This document shows positions 16,372-25,601 of a stretch of 64,000 bases of DNA, piece after piece. The position numbers and the translations under genes are program-made. Source of the stretch: Flavihumibacter sp. ZG627 (GTDB lineage Bacteria; Bacteroidota; Bacteroidia; Chitinophagales; Chitinophagaceae); the NCBI RefSeq assembly GCF_000814325.1, contig NZ_JPHF01000003.1:186001-250000 (forward strand), given 5' to 3'. A model generated the notes under the pieces. That model saw nothing but the letters and a program-made list of their open reading frames with translations. It did not search any database and was not told where the DNA came from. Within the stretch, counting starts at the first letter, position 1. Each line of letters opens with the position of its first letter.

Positions 16372-18168
16372 TTGAAAAAGATCGTCCTCCTATACCAGCA
16401 ATTCCTGAACAGGCTCCGTCAGAAAACCAACAGGTTACAGTTTATGATGTATGCTGCAGTGATCACTGGACTGATTGCGGGACTGGGGGCGGTATTGCTT
16501 AAAACAATTGTTCATTTTCTGCAGGCATGGATCAACCGCCCTGTTCAGCACGACTATATATATCTTGTTTTCCCCATCATTGGATTGCTGATCACTGTTT
16601 TTATAACCAACAGGTTCTTCAATGGCTATATCGAAAGAGGGGTTGGAATGGTGTTACGTGCCATTGCCCGCAAAAGCGCTTTCATTCCTTTATCAGATAC
16701 CTACAAGCATATCATCACCAGTTCCATTACGGTTGGTCTGGGTGGTTCAGCGGGCCTCGAAGCGCCCATTGTGGCTACGGGTTCGGCCATAGGCTCAAAC
16801 ACGGCGCGTATCCATGGAATGGAGTACCGGGAGCGATCACTGTTGCTGGCATGTGGCGCTGCAGCGGGTATTGCGGCTGTATTTAATGCCCCCATCGCGG
16901 GTGTTATATTCGCCATTGAAATTCTGCTCACGGAAACTATTGTTAGCTATTTTATTCCACTGATGATTGCCTCCGTTACTGGTGCCTTATGCAGCCGCAT
17001 CATTCTCCAGGAATCATTCCTTTTTAATTTTCGCCTGCGTGAGGCTTTTGATTATAATAATGTTCCCTTCTACATTTTACTGGGCTTTGCGGCAGGATTT
17101 ATCTCCCTCTATTATTCAAGGCTATTCAAGAAGGCGGAGAAGGGGGTTCATCATATGACGCGTAACTCTTATGCGCGTGCAGCGGTGGCCGGAATACTCC
17201 TCGCGGCTATCCTGTTTCTTTTTCCCCCACTTTTTGGCGAAGGCTATGCAACGGTATCTATGCTTGCCAATGATCAGGCAACGCAGATTGCAGAAAAGTT
17301 TTTCGCCAGAGAGTATCTGAACGACTGGACATTACTCGCATTTGTTGGCGCCATCATATTATTAAAGCCGGTAGCTGCGGGTATCACCCTTGGGGCAGGT
17401 GGAAATGGTGGAAATTTTGCTCCATCCCTATTTGTTGGGGCTTATCTCGGATTCTTTCTCTCGAGGATGGCCAATAATACAAAATGGCTACAATTGCCTG
17501 AAGGTAATTTCAGTTTGGTAGGTATGGCCGGTGTTCTGAGTGGGGTGATGTATTGTCCACTCACAGCAATCTTTTTGATTGCAGAGATCACCAACGGATA
17601 TGAGTTATTCATTCCCCTAATGATCGTATCTGCGATTTCCTTTTTTATCGTCAAACATTTTGAACCATATTCCATGGAAACAAGGCAATTGGCGATAGAG
17701 GGACAGATCTTTACCCACCGCAAAGAAGACAATATCCTTAATCAGTTCACAGCCGGCTCTTTCATCCAGGATAAATATGACAGTATTGGCATTGACAATA
17801 ACCTGGCCGACCTGATTGTTATTATAAACAAAAGCGACCGGAATATTTTTGCTGTAACGGATAAGGACAACCGCTATGTGGGCATCATAGAACTCAATGA
17901 TATTAAGAAAAAAATATTTGAGCCCGTAAATCACCAGCAGATCGCAATAAAATCTATAGTCAGGAAGGCGGCTGCCACCATACAGGAAGAGGAGTCAATG
18001 AAAAAGGTGATGGAAAAAATGGATATTACGCAAAGCTGGTACCTGCCGGTACTCAACAAAGAACGGCAGTTCCTGGGCTTCTTATCTAAAACAAGGATAT
18101 TTGAAAAATATCGTGAGGCCCTGGCAAACCAGGCTGATATATATGAGTCAGAATCTGATCATCAATAA
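16372..18168 (+). CDS. ClC-family chloride channel or H+/Cl- antiporter with C-terminal CBS domains
   Basis: A 598-aa membrane protein. Ion-path motifs of the ClC family are present: GGSAGLEAP (residues ~124-132; E130 sits where the gating glutamate is expected) and GGNGGNFAPSLF, the GxFxP motif. The last ~150 residues form a CBS pair (NRYVGIIELNDIKK, RQFLGFLSKTRIFEKY). The start codon is TTG at 16372, 14 bp after the aminotransferase stop; the first in-frame ATG is 24 codons further and would remove the first charged segment. The DUF389 gene follows after 8 bp. ClC proteins act in chloride, pH and osmotic balance. Confidence 0.94.
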   Translation: MKKIVLLYQQFLNRLRQKTNRLQFMMYAAVITGLIAGLGAVLLKTIVHFLQAWINRPVQHDYIYLVFPIIGLLITVFITNRFFNGYIERGVGMVLRAIARKSAFIPLSDTYKHIITSSITVGLGGSAGLEAPIVATGSAIGSNTARIHGMEYRERSLLLACGAAAGIAAVFNAPIAGVIFAIEILLTETIVSYFIPLMIASVTGALCSRIILQESFLFNFRLREAFDYNNVPFYILLGFAAGFISLYYSRLFKKAEKGVHHMTRNSYARAAVAGILLAAILFLFPPLFGEGYATVSMLANDQATQIAEKFFAREYLNDWTLLAFVGAIILLKPVAAGITLGAGGNGGNFAPSLFVGAYLGFFLSRMANNTKWLQLPEGNFSLVGMAGVLSGVMYCPLTAIFLIAEITNGYELFIPLMIVSAISFFIVKHFEPYSMETRQLAIEGQIFTHRKEDNILNQFTAGSFIQDKYDSIGIDNNLADLIVIINKSDRNIFAVTDKDNRYVGIIELNDIKKKIFEPVNHQQIAIKSIVRKAAATIQEEESMKKVMEKMDITQSWYLPVLNKERQFLGFLSKTRIFEKYREALANQADIYESESDHQ

Positions 18169-18176
18169 TCATTTTA

Positions 18177-19429
18177 ATGAACAGGTTAACAAGAGCGCTG
18201 CGTTGGTTTATCTGGGACCGCTTCAATCTCCATAGTGATGCTGCGAATGCGCAGGATATTATTGATTCATTCAGGAAGGGTGTAGACATAAAAGGTACCA
18301 ATCTCTGGATCCAATAATGGGCTTTGGCCTTGGCATTGCCATCAATGATTTCCAGCTGGTGAAACGTGCCATCAGGAACCTTTCTGTTGCAGCAGTGATC
18401 AGTATTGCAACGTCAACGATCTATTTCCTTGTTAGTCCCATCAGCGATGCACAGTCAGAGCTTCTGGCACGCACGCAGCCTACAGTGTATGATGTATTGA
18501 TTGCATTGTTCGGCGGATTGGCAGGAGTAGTTGCGGGCACGAGAAAAGAAAAAAGCAATGTAATTCCGGGTGTGGCCATTGCCACTGCGCTTATGCCACC
18601 TTTATGCACGGCGGGTTATGGAATTGCGAATGGTCAATGGACCTTTTTCCTTGGAGCCTTTTATCTCTTCGTAATAAACAGTGTTTTTATTGGCTTATCT
18701 ACAATTTTAATTGTTCGCTTCCTCAGCTTTCCCGCGGTTCGCTATATCAACCAGAAAGAACGAACCAGGGTCCGTAATTCAATAATGGTGGTTACGATGC
18801 TCACGCTTATTCCGAGTATCTATTTCGCATACCGGGTGGTGCAGAAAAATATCTTTCAAAAAAATGCGCTACGATTTATTGAAAGAGAAATGGTTTTTGA
18901 TAATGCGCAACTACTGCGACAAAAAGTAGATCCTTCCCAAAAAAAGATCAGCCTTGTATATGTGGGATCTTTTGTTCCTGATAGTGTGATCGGATTAAAA
19001 AAAGAAAAACTTGCCGCATACCAGTTGCAGGGCGCTTCACTGGAGTTGAGGCAAACAGGCATAACAGATAGTCTCCGGATCGATATGCTCCGAAGCGCCA
19101 TTACAATAAACAAGAGCACTGCCACTGAGCAGGAGAAGAACTTAGAGAAGATGGCGTTACTGGAAAAAGAGCTTATGAAATACAGGGAACAAGACCTTGC
19201 ACAAACGGCTATCGTTAAAGAAGCAAATGCTTTATTACCACAAATAACTGCAATAGCAGTTGAGCCAACAGTCCTGAGGCGGGTTGATGGAAAAACGGAC
19301 AGTACTACACTCGTATTGGTAGCACTCAATAAAAGACTGACCAACGGGGAAAGCACTCAATTGGAAAACTGGTTAAAAGCGCGGTTACAGACCAATAATG
19401 TAGAAATCACTACCCAATTAAAAAACTAA
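18177..19429 (+). pseudogene. DUF389 membrane protein with internal ~100-bp deletion and frameshift
   Basis: The ATG at 18177 opens a frame of 46 codons (MNRLTRALRWFIWDRFNLHS ... GTNLWIQ, stop 18315-18317), which is the standard N-terminus of Bacteroidota DUF389 proteins. The next frame starts in the TAATG overlap at 18317 (MGFGLGIAINDF) and runs 370 aa through the rest of the family: TM helices, VAIATALMPPLCTAGYG, FLGAFYLFVINSVFIG, and a long soluble C-terminal tail. The family's segment between NLWI and GPIMG (about 33 residues, the first TM helix and the STAVIIGAMLISP motif) is missing, and the net loss is 1 mod 3. The rest is well preserved, so the break is recent, or an assembly error. 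Restart at 18317 by coupling is possible. Confidence 0.85.
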
Positions 19430-19516
19430 ATTCATTTTAATCGTTTTCTAATTCAATGAACTCCTTCCAACGGGAGATTAGGCTTAATTTCACCATTGAA
19501 CCAGCACCCGGAAAGC

Positions 19517-20206
19517 ATGCATGATATCAGTATTCTTCTTGTTGAAGATGAGAAGAAGATTGCCGAGACCCTTAAAAAAGGCCTGGAGGAACAACAGTAC
19601 CAGGTTGATGTTGCCTACGATGGCAACATCGGTCAGAAATTATTTGATACCCATACTTACGAACTGGTTATTGCAGATATCAATCTTCCCGGCAAGAACG
19701 GTTATGAATTACTCCGCCATATCCGCGCAGTGAACCAAAGGGTTCCGGTTCTCATGTTAACAGCACTCAGCAGTACCGAAGACAAGATCGAGGGTTTCAA
19801 TACCGGCGCAGATGATTATATTGTAAAGCCATTTGACTTTGCTGAACTGGTGGTAAGGATCAGGGCGCTGCTCAAAAGGAGCCAGCACCAGGCGCCTGTT
19901 GGCAACACTATACGTGTAAATGACCTGGTGATCAATATGGACAGCAAGGAAGTTTCAAGGGCCGGCAACGTAATACAACTTACAGCTAAAGAGTTCCAGT
20001 TGCTTGAGTATATGATCAAAAACAAGAACAGGGTGGTATCAAGAGCTGATATAGCATTGAATGTGTGGGATATTGACTTTGATACCGGAACCAACGTAAT
20101 TGATGTGTATGTAAACTTCCTTCGCAAAAAAATTGATCGCGACTATGATCAGAAGCTGATCCACACACAGGTAGGCATGGGTTATGTGCTGAAAGAAAAC
20201 AGCTGA
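19517..20206 (+). CDS. OmpR/PhoB-family response regulator
   Basis: Receiver domain with acidic pocket (VEDEKK), phospho-acceptor D54 (VIADINLPG) and conserved KPF (IVKPFDFAELVVRI). A winged-helix DNA-binding domain follows (~residues 130-228; LTAKEFQLLEYMIKNKNRVVSR, TNVIDVYVNFLRKKID). I use ATG 19517; a TTG seven codons earlier (19496) is less likely. The kinase gene begins one base after the stop region (TTG at 20208). OmpR-type dimers bind 11-bp-spaced direct repeats, and exactly such repeats lie downstream at 21598-21641. Confidence 0.95.
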   Translation: MHDISILLVEDEKKIAETLKKGLEEQQYQVDVAYDGNIGQKLFDTHTYELVIADINLPGKNGYELLRHIRAVNQRVPVLMLTALSSTEDKIEGFNTGADDYIVKPFDFAELVVRIRALLKRSQHQAPVGNTIRVNDLVINMDSKEVSRAGNVIQLTAKEFQLLEYMIKNKNRVVSRADIALNVWDIDFDTGTNVIDVYVNFLRKKIDRDYDQKLIHTQVGMGYVLKENS

Positions 20207-20207
20207 A

Positions 20208-21590
20208 TTGACTATCCGCACAAAAATAACATTACTCTTTACCGTGCTTGTAACAGCATTGTTACTATTGACGGCCTATACGGTTTATTATCTTTCTTCT
20301 GTTCAACGCAAGGCGGTATTTAAGCAACGTCTTTCCGGACGGGCTCACAATGCATCACAATTGTTTTCCATTTTGGGCGATTCAAGCCAGAGTCTTCTAC
20401 AGCGAATTGACCGCAGCAATGCACGATTCTTTACCTCCAAATCGATCCATATTTTTTCTGAAGATCATAAGCGGCTATATGTTTTCAATACAGATGCCAC
20501 TGATGATTTTTATCTGCCTCAATCGATGCTGAATGAGATAAAAGAAAAAAAGGAACTTTCATTTACGATCGGCAACCGTGATGCTTTTGCACAGGTGCAT
20601 AAAGATAGCAGGCAGCGATATATAATTGTTGTAGCTGCTTTTGACAGTGACGGGAGGTTGTGGCTGAACCAGTTGCAGAAGATCCTCTTTGCAAGTTTGT
20701 TTGGAGGGATGGCAATGAGTATGTTGGTTGGTTATGTTTTTTCGCGACAACTTGTAAAACCTATATCCAATATAATTGATGAGGTTACGAATATTTCTTC
20801 GCACAATCTATCACACCGTATTTATGCTGGAAGCGGTCAGGATGAATTATTTCAACTGGCGAAAACCTTTAATGATTTGCTGAACCGTTTGCAGGAATCC
20901 TTTACCATACAGCGGCGATTTATTTCTAACGCTTCGCACGAATTATCTACCCCGCTTACCTCGATCTCTTCCCAACTGGAAGTTACACTTCAGAAGAAGC
21001 GTTCAGAAGAAGAGTACCATGATGTGCTTGAATCTGTCCAGGAAGATGTGCAGCAGATGCGGCAGCTGACCAAGAGCCTTTTGGAGATTGCTAAAACGGG
21101 GCAGGAGGGTAGCATTGAATTACATGATGTGAGGATAGATGAAGTGCTCTTGAAAGTTACAAGTGCTGTTCAGAAGATCTCTGCGGAATATGTTGTGCAT
21201 CTGCATTTTGACGAATTCCCTGATGACGAAAAAAGCGGACTCGTGTTTGGTAATGCCGACCTCCTGTTCAGTGCCCTGAAGAATATTGTTGAAAATGGTT
21301 GCAAATATTCTGCGGACCATACCAGTAAGGTCAATCTGTTATTTGGGAAAAACGAACTGGTGGTAGAAGTAATTAACCAGGGAGATGTGATAGAGGAGGA
21401 GGAAATAGAAAATATTTTCCTGCCATTTTACCGGTCACCCAATTCGGGAATGCAAAAGGGATTTGGGCTGGGCCTGGCGCTTGCCCGTAGAATTATCGGT
21501 ATCCATAAAGGAAATATAGAAGTAAGGTCTTCCTCCCAGGAGGGTACGGTTTTCCGTGTAAAACTGCCTGCCGCCGGAAGTTTCACCTGA
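20208..21590 (+). CDS. HAMP-containing sensor histidine kinase
   Basis: The partner of the OmpR-type regulator (460 aa). TM1 residues ~8-30, an extracytoplasmic sensor region ~31-158, TM2 ~160-180, HAMP ~181-235. The H-box FISNASHELSTPLTSI has H244, the N-box is NIVENGCKYS, and the G-boxes include GFGLGLALARRIIGIHKG. All catalytic motifs are intact. The start is TTG at 20208, two bases after the regulator stop, so translation is coupled. The overall form is like CusS/ArlS-type envelope sensors; the stimulus is unknown. Confidence 0.94.
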   Translation: MTIRTKITLLFTVLVTALLLLTAYTVYYLSSVQRKAVFKQRLSGRAHNASQLFSILGDSSQSLLQRIDRSNARFFTSKSIHIFSEDHKRLYVFNTDATDDFYLPQSMLNEIKEKKELSFTIGNRDAFAQVHKDSRQRYIIVVAAFDSDGRLWLNQLQKILFASLFGGMAMSMLVGYVFSRQLVKPISNIIDEVTNISSHNLSHRIYAGSGQDELFQLAKTFNDLLNRLQESFTIQRRFISNASHELSTPLTSISSQLEVTLQKKRSEEEYHDVLESVQEDVQQMRQLTKSLLEIAKTGQEGSIELHDVRIDEVLLKVTSAVQKISAEYVVHLHFDEFPDDEKSGLVFGNADLLFSALKNIVENGCKYSADHTSKVNLLFGKNELVVEVINQGDVIEEEEIENIFLPFYRSPNSGMQKGFGLGLALARRIIGIHKGNIEVRSSSQEGTVFRVKLPAAGSFT

Positions 21591-21597
21591 TATTCTG

Positions 21598-21641
21598 CTG
21601 TTTTAATGCTGTTTTAATGGGGCTTTAATCGGGTCTTAATG
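21598..21641. promoter_or_regulatory. Four in-phase 11-bp direct repeats, candidate OmpR-family operator
   Basis: CTGTTTTAATG, CTGTTTTAATG, GGGCTTTAATC and GGGTCTTAATG follow one another without gaps. A 7-bp recognition element plus 4-bp spacer repeated every 11 bp is how PhoB/OmpR-type winged-helix regulators bind. The array begins 8 bp after the kinase gene and ends 10 bp before a weak -7 box (CATATTTG, 21651-21658), where an activator of the next operon would sit. Confidence 0.65.
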
Positions 21642-21679
21642 ACCCTGAACCATATTTGATATTCTAAATATGTTCATCT

Positions 21680-23059
21680 ATGGTTACAGTTATCATCCCG
21701 GTATTAAATGAAGCAGCAACGATTGCCAATGTGGTATCATTCTGCTTTCGCCATCCCGCTGTTTCTGAAGTAATTGTAGTGGATGACAACTCAATTGATG
21801 ACACGGTGGCCAGGGCCAAAGCTGCTGGAGCGGTTGTTATCAATAGCCTTGTGCGCGGTAAGGGAACTTCAATGAAGGAGGGTATCCAGGCTGCTACCAA
21901 TGATATCCTGGTTTTTTTGGATGGTGATATCGACCCTTACCCTGATATGACCCTACCGTTGCTCACGGAACCCATTATTAAAGACCAGGCTGATTTTGTG
22001 AAAGCAACATTCTCGCGCAATGCAGGTCGGGTTACGGAGTTGGTGGCCAAGCCCCTGCTCAGCATTTTTTACCCCGGGCTTGCACATTTCAGTCAGCCCC
22101 TCAGCGGTATGATCGCCGGCAGAAAAAAACATTTCCAGCGAATTGAATTTTTTAGTGACTATGGAGTTGATATCGGTATACTGATAGATATGTTCCTGAT
22201 GCAGGCTCGCATAACAGAAGTTTGTATTGGGCATATTGAAAACAAGAGCAAACCATGGCAGGCGCTGGGCAAAATGAGCAGGGAGGTGACTCGAGCCATT
22301 ATCGTAAAGGCACTACGTCATAATAATCAGATGGTAAATCTCAACCAGCTTGAACTTGTAAACCTCATCTCCTCAGAAATGAAATCCGTAGTAGTTGATG
22401 AGGTGGGCAATCTCCGCAAAATGGTTGTATTCGATATGGATAACACTATCCTTCGCGGTTCATTTCTGGAAACCTGTGCCGATAGGTTTGGCTTCAGGAA
22501 AAAGCTTGATGAATTGCGTCTAAAAGAAACAGATGCATCGGCATTCACTAAACGCGCTTCATTGTTAATGGATGGTATCAGCATGGCGGACCTGTTACAA
22601 ACAGCTTCATCAATTCCTATCGTATCAGATATTATAAAAGTGGTGGAAGAGTTGAAGGCAAGAGGTTACCTGGTAGGAATAGTAAGTGATAGTTTCCATA
22701 TAGCCACCGACTATGTGAAGAATACAATAGGCGCGGATTTCTCACTCTCCAACCAACTGGAATACTTTGAAGGCGTGGCTACCGGCGAGGTGCGTATCCC
22801 ATCCTATTTCTATCATACAGATGAAAGCATCTGTACACACCCGATCTGTAAAACAAATGCATTGCGTTACCTCGCAAAGCGCTATGACATTTCACTCGAA
22901 AATTGTATTGCTGTTGGTGATAGTGAGGCAGACAGGTGCATGATTGAACAAGCTGGAATGGGCATAGCGTTCTGCTCAACAAATGAGCTCCTCAGTTATG
23001 TTGCTGACAGGGAGATTTCTGAACCTGCTTTCGCAGAAATGCTGGGATACGCTGTTTAA
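21680..23059 (+). CDS. Fusion: glucosyl-3-phosphoglycerate-synthase-like glycosyltransferase + HAD-IB phosphatase
   Basis: Two enzymes in one 459-aa chain. Residues 1-~215 are a GT-A glycosyltransferase: IIPVLNEAATI, VVDDNSIDDTV, DGD metal site (81-83). RVTELVAKPLLSIFYPGL (117-134) and SREVTRAII are features I associate with glucosyl-3-phosphoglycerate synthases (GT81) rather than ordinary GT2. Residues ~245-459 are a SerB-like HAD phosphatase: DMDNT nucleophile motif (252-256), GIVSDSF, and GDSEAD. If the pairing is functional, the transferase would make glucosyl-phosphoglycerate and the HAD domain would remove the phosphate, giving the compatible solute glucosylglycerate. This is inference. 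It is the first gene of an operon with uspA-like and TPR genes, preceded by the 11-bp repeats. Confidence 0.82.
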   Translation: MVTVIIPVLNEAATIANVVSFCFRHPAVSEVIVVDDNSIDDTVARAKAAGAVVINSLVRGKGTSMKEGIQAATNDILVFLDGDIDPYPDMTLPLLTEPIIKDQADFVKATFSRNAGRVTELVAKPLLSIFYPGLAHFSQPLSGMIAGRKKHFQRIEFFSDYGVDIGILIDMFLMQARITEVCIGHIENKSKPWQALGKMSREVTRAIIVKALRHNNQMVNLNQLELVNLISSEMKSVVVDEVGNLRKMVVFDMDNTILRGSFLETCADRFGFRKKLDELRLKETDASAFTKRASLLMDGISMADLLQTASSIPIVSDIIKVVEELKARGYLVGIVSDSFHIATDYVKNTIGADFSLSNQLEYFEGVATGEVRIPSYFYHTDESICTHPICKTNALRYLAKRYDISLENCIAVGDSEADRCMIEQAGMGIAFCSTNELLSYVADREISEPAFAEMLGYAV

Positions 23060-23068
23060 AAAATTATA

Positions 23069-23905
23069 ATGGAAAAACTTTTAAAACAAATACTTGTAGT
23101 CATTGATTTTTCGGATACGTCCCGGAGTGTGATCGAGAATATCATTCCCATTGCCAACGAGATGGATTGTGATGTTCACCTGTTGCATATTGTGAAACCA
23201 TCGATACTACCTGTACTGGTTAATTCACAATTTACAATTGCCACACGTGGTCACTATGTAGCCGAGTCTTCCAATACCCTGATGCAATGGCAGACCAGTT
23301 TTATAAGCCAGGTAAAAAAAGGACGTTATCTCTTTACTCATTGTGTACAGGGAAATGAAGAGAAGCAGATCCGCGAGTATGCGCTTCGTCATCATATTGA
23401 TCTTGTTGTGCTGACGCATCACCGACCATATCCCTGGAGCAAACTGCTTACAAGGATAAATATTGACCGGCTGGCAGGAAGGGTACAATGTCCTGTATTA
23501 AATATGCCCGACCCTGAAAGCCTGCGTTTTATCCACAACATCGTGCTACCAGTAACCAATGCGTTACCACTTCGCAAGATCATGTTCGCTTCCTACCTGG
23601 CAAAATACCAGGATGCACGCATACACCTGGTGGCATTGCAGGAAGATAAGGAAGCAAACCATGAGGAAAATCATTATCTCATGAAAGCATACCAGCTTTT
23701 GCGGGATAATACCAACCTATCAGTAGAATGCCATCCTGTGAATGGAGATAATATAGCGGATACTACGTTACATTATGCAGAGCAGGTTAAGGCCGATCTT
23801 ATTGTGGTTCAACCTGGCAAGGAGGCAGAGCTACCCGGCTTTTTAAATAATATTTTTTCACGCTTTTTATTTTCCGCATCGCGAATCCCGGTGATGGCGG
23901 TATAA
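23069..23905 (+). CDS. Universal stress protein with two UspA domains
   Basis: A 278-aa tandem UspA-family protein: domain 1 residues ~5-145 (KQILVVIDFSDTSRSVIENI ... DLVVLTHHRP), domain 2 ~148-278 (HNIVLPVTNALPLRKIMFASYLAKYQDARIHLVAL ... ADLIVVQPGK). The usual ATP-binding G-2x-G-9x-G(S/T) motif is not clear in either domain, so it may belong to the non-nucleotide-binding type. It lies 9 bp after the GT-HAD fusion gene and 17 bp before the TPR gene, in one operon. Confidence 0.88.
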   Translation: MEKLLKQILVVIDFSDTSRSVIENIIPIANEMDCDVHLLHIVKPSILPVLVNSQFTIATRGHYVAESSNTLMQWQTSFISQVKKGRYLFTHCVQGNEEKQIREYALRHHIDLVVLTHHRPYPWSKLLTRINIDRLAGRVQCPVLNMPDPESLRFIHNIVLPVTNALPLRKIMFASYLAKYQDARIHLVALQEDKEANHEENHYLMKAYQLLRDNTNLSVECHPVNGDNIADTTLHYAEQVKADLIVVQPGKEAELPGFLNNIFSRFLFSASRIPVMAV

Positions 23906-23922
23906 AACAAAACAGAATATAA

Positions 23923-25530
23923 ATGAGAAAACTACTTTTTTTCGGATTAACAACTTTGTCCATCACAGCAATGGGACAATCAATTGAAGAAGCAAAACAA
24001 TTGCTGTACTACGATCGATACCAGAGTGCGGAGCAGGTGCTCCAACAGGTGATCCAGCAAAAGGATGATGAAAAGCAAGCCTATTACTGGCTTACAGAGG
24101 TATACCTGGAGAATGATGATATTGAAAAAGCAAAGTCTTTGCTGGAGCCTAATGCTACAAGCCTTGCAGCGGCACATCCACTCAACAGGGTGGCATATGG
24201 AAGTTTGCTGTTGAACCAGGATAAACTTGCAGAGGCAAGGGCACAATTTGATGCTGCACTAAAGGAAAGCAAGCGTAAGGATGAGGCCGTTATTAAAGCT
24301 GTTGCAAAGGCACAGGTGGAGAACGAAAAAGGTGATGCTGCTTACGCATTGCAGGTGCTGAATGAGATAAAAGAAAAAAAGACAGATGCAGAAGTTTTGT
24401 CAATAAAAGGTGATGCATATCGCAAACTTGGGCAGGGAAGTGAATCGGCCAAGGCTTATATGGAAGCACTGATCAAAAATGATAAATATGCTGAGGCGGC
24501 TTTCAAACTTGGCAAAATCTATCTGACCCAGAAGAATACAGAGATGTTCCTGAAATATTTCAACCAGGCCATTGAGGCTGATCCCAAATATGCAGCCGCT
24601 TATTATGAACTTTACTATTACTACTATTTCCGTGATGTGAACAAGGCAAAAGAATACCTTGATCTTTATGTTGCGAATACAGACAAAACCGTTGAGCATC
24701 AGTATATGACCACCGACCTGATGTTTGCGTCATCAAAATATTCGGAAGCAATCAGTGGCGCCAATGCTATCCTTCAACAAGAAGGAGAAAAAACAAAACC
24801 ACGCCTTTATAAATTGCTTGCCTATAGTTATGATGCGAGTGGAGATTCTACAAAGGCACTGGAATATCTGCAGACCTATTTCAGTAAAGAAGTTGACAGC
24901 AATCTTGTTGCTAAGGATTATGATCTGCAGGCAAAGTTGCTGACAAAAACAGGCAATGATTCACTAGCCCTTCAGAGTTGGGAGCGTGCCATTGCGATGG
25001 ACACTGTTACTGAATACAAACTTGAATATATGCAGCAGCTCGCCAACTGGTATAAAGAGAAAGAGAACCGGAGTGGGGAAGCGCGCTGGCTGGGAAAGAT
25101 CTTTGAAACAAAAGAAGATCCGAATAACCTGGATATCTATAACTGGGGACTGGCACATTATGCTGCTGCAGAATACAATGCAGCAGACAGTGTCTTTGGC
25201 TTGTATACAGCGAAGTATCCTGACCAGGTATATGGATTCTACTGGCGTGCAAAGAGCAGGGCACAGATAGACACTACTATGGAGCTGGGTTTGGCCATTC
25301 AGGATTACCTGAAGGTGATAGAGATCGCTGAAAAGGATGTAGAAAAGAATAAGAGCCTGTTGTTGCAGGCCTATGGTTACCTGGGAGCTTATGAGGCGAA
25401 TGTGAAAAAGGATTATCCTGCGGCTTTAGGATGGTTTGAAAAGATTCTTGCAGTACAACCAGATAATGCAGATGCAGAACGTTTTGCTGGTATCCTGAAA
25501 AAGTGGATCAGCGATGGGGGACCAAAATAG
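23923..25530 (+). CDS. Exported tetratricopeptide-repeat protein
   Basis: A signal peptide (MRKLLFFGLTTLSITAMGQ) is followed by TPR-type helix pairs across the whole 535 aa, e.g. AAFKLGKIYLTQKNTEMFLKYFNQAIEADPKYAAAYYELYYYYY and a last repeat YPAALGWFEKILAVQPDNADAERF. Cleavage after AMG-Q would export it to the periplasm. It is probably a scaffold or adaptor; no enzymatic domain is seen. It is the last gene of the 21680-25530 operon, ended by a hairpin at 25572. Confidence 0.88.
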   Translation: MRKLLFFGLTTLSITAMGQSIEEAKQLLYYDRYQSAEQVLQQVIQQKDDEKQAYYWLTEVYLENDDIEKAKSLLEPNATSLAAAHPLNRVAYGSLLLNQDKLAEARAQFDAALKESKRKDEAVIKAVAKAQVENEKGDAAYALQVLNEIKEKKTDAEVLSIKGDAYRKLGQGSESAKAYMEALIKNDKYAEAAFKLGKIYLTQKNTEMFLKYFNQAIEADPKYAAAYYELYYYYYFRDVNKAKEYLDLYVANTDKTVEHQYMTTDLMFASSKYSEAISGANAILQQEGEKTKPRLYKLLAYSYDASGDSTKALEYLQTYFSKEVDSNLVAKDYDLQAKLLTKTGNDSLALQSWERAIAMDTVTEYKLEYMQQLANWYKEKENRSGEARWLGKIFETKEDPNNLDIYNWGLAHYAAAEYNAADSVFGLYTAKYPDQVYGFYWRAKSRAQIDTTMELGLAIQDYLKVIEIAEKDVEKNKSLLLQAYGYLGAYEANVKKDYPAALGWFEKILAVQPDNADAERFAGILKKWISDGGPK

Positions 25531-25571
25531 TCTTAGTTTTCTCAAACCGAAAGGTTGGTTTTTTGGGTGTG

Positions 25572-25601
25572 GCCCCTCTTGTTCAGGAGGGGCATTTTTT
25601 T
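25572..25601 (+). terminator. Rho-independent terminator after the TPR gene
   Basis: GCCCCTCT (25572-25579) pairs with GGAGGGGC (25586-25593) and is followed by ATTTTTTT. It touches the 3' end of the convergent chromate transporter gene. Confidence 0.9.

Noticed and set aside
19431-19455. TTTTAAT half-sites before the OmpR regulator as an autoregulatory operator
   Set aside because: Only one good half-site and no in-phase 11-bp partner, unlike the array at 21598-21641.
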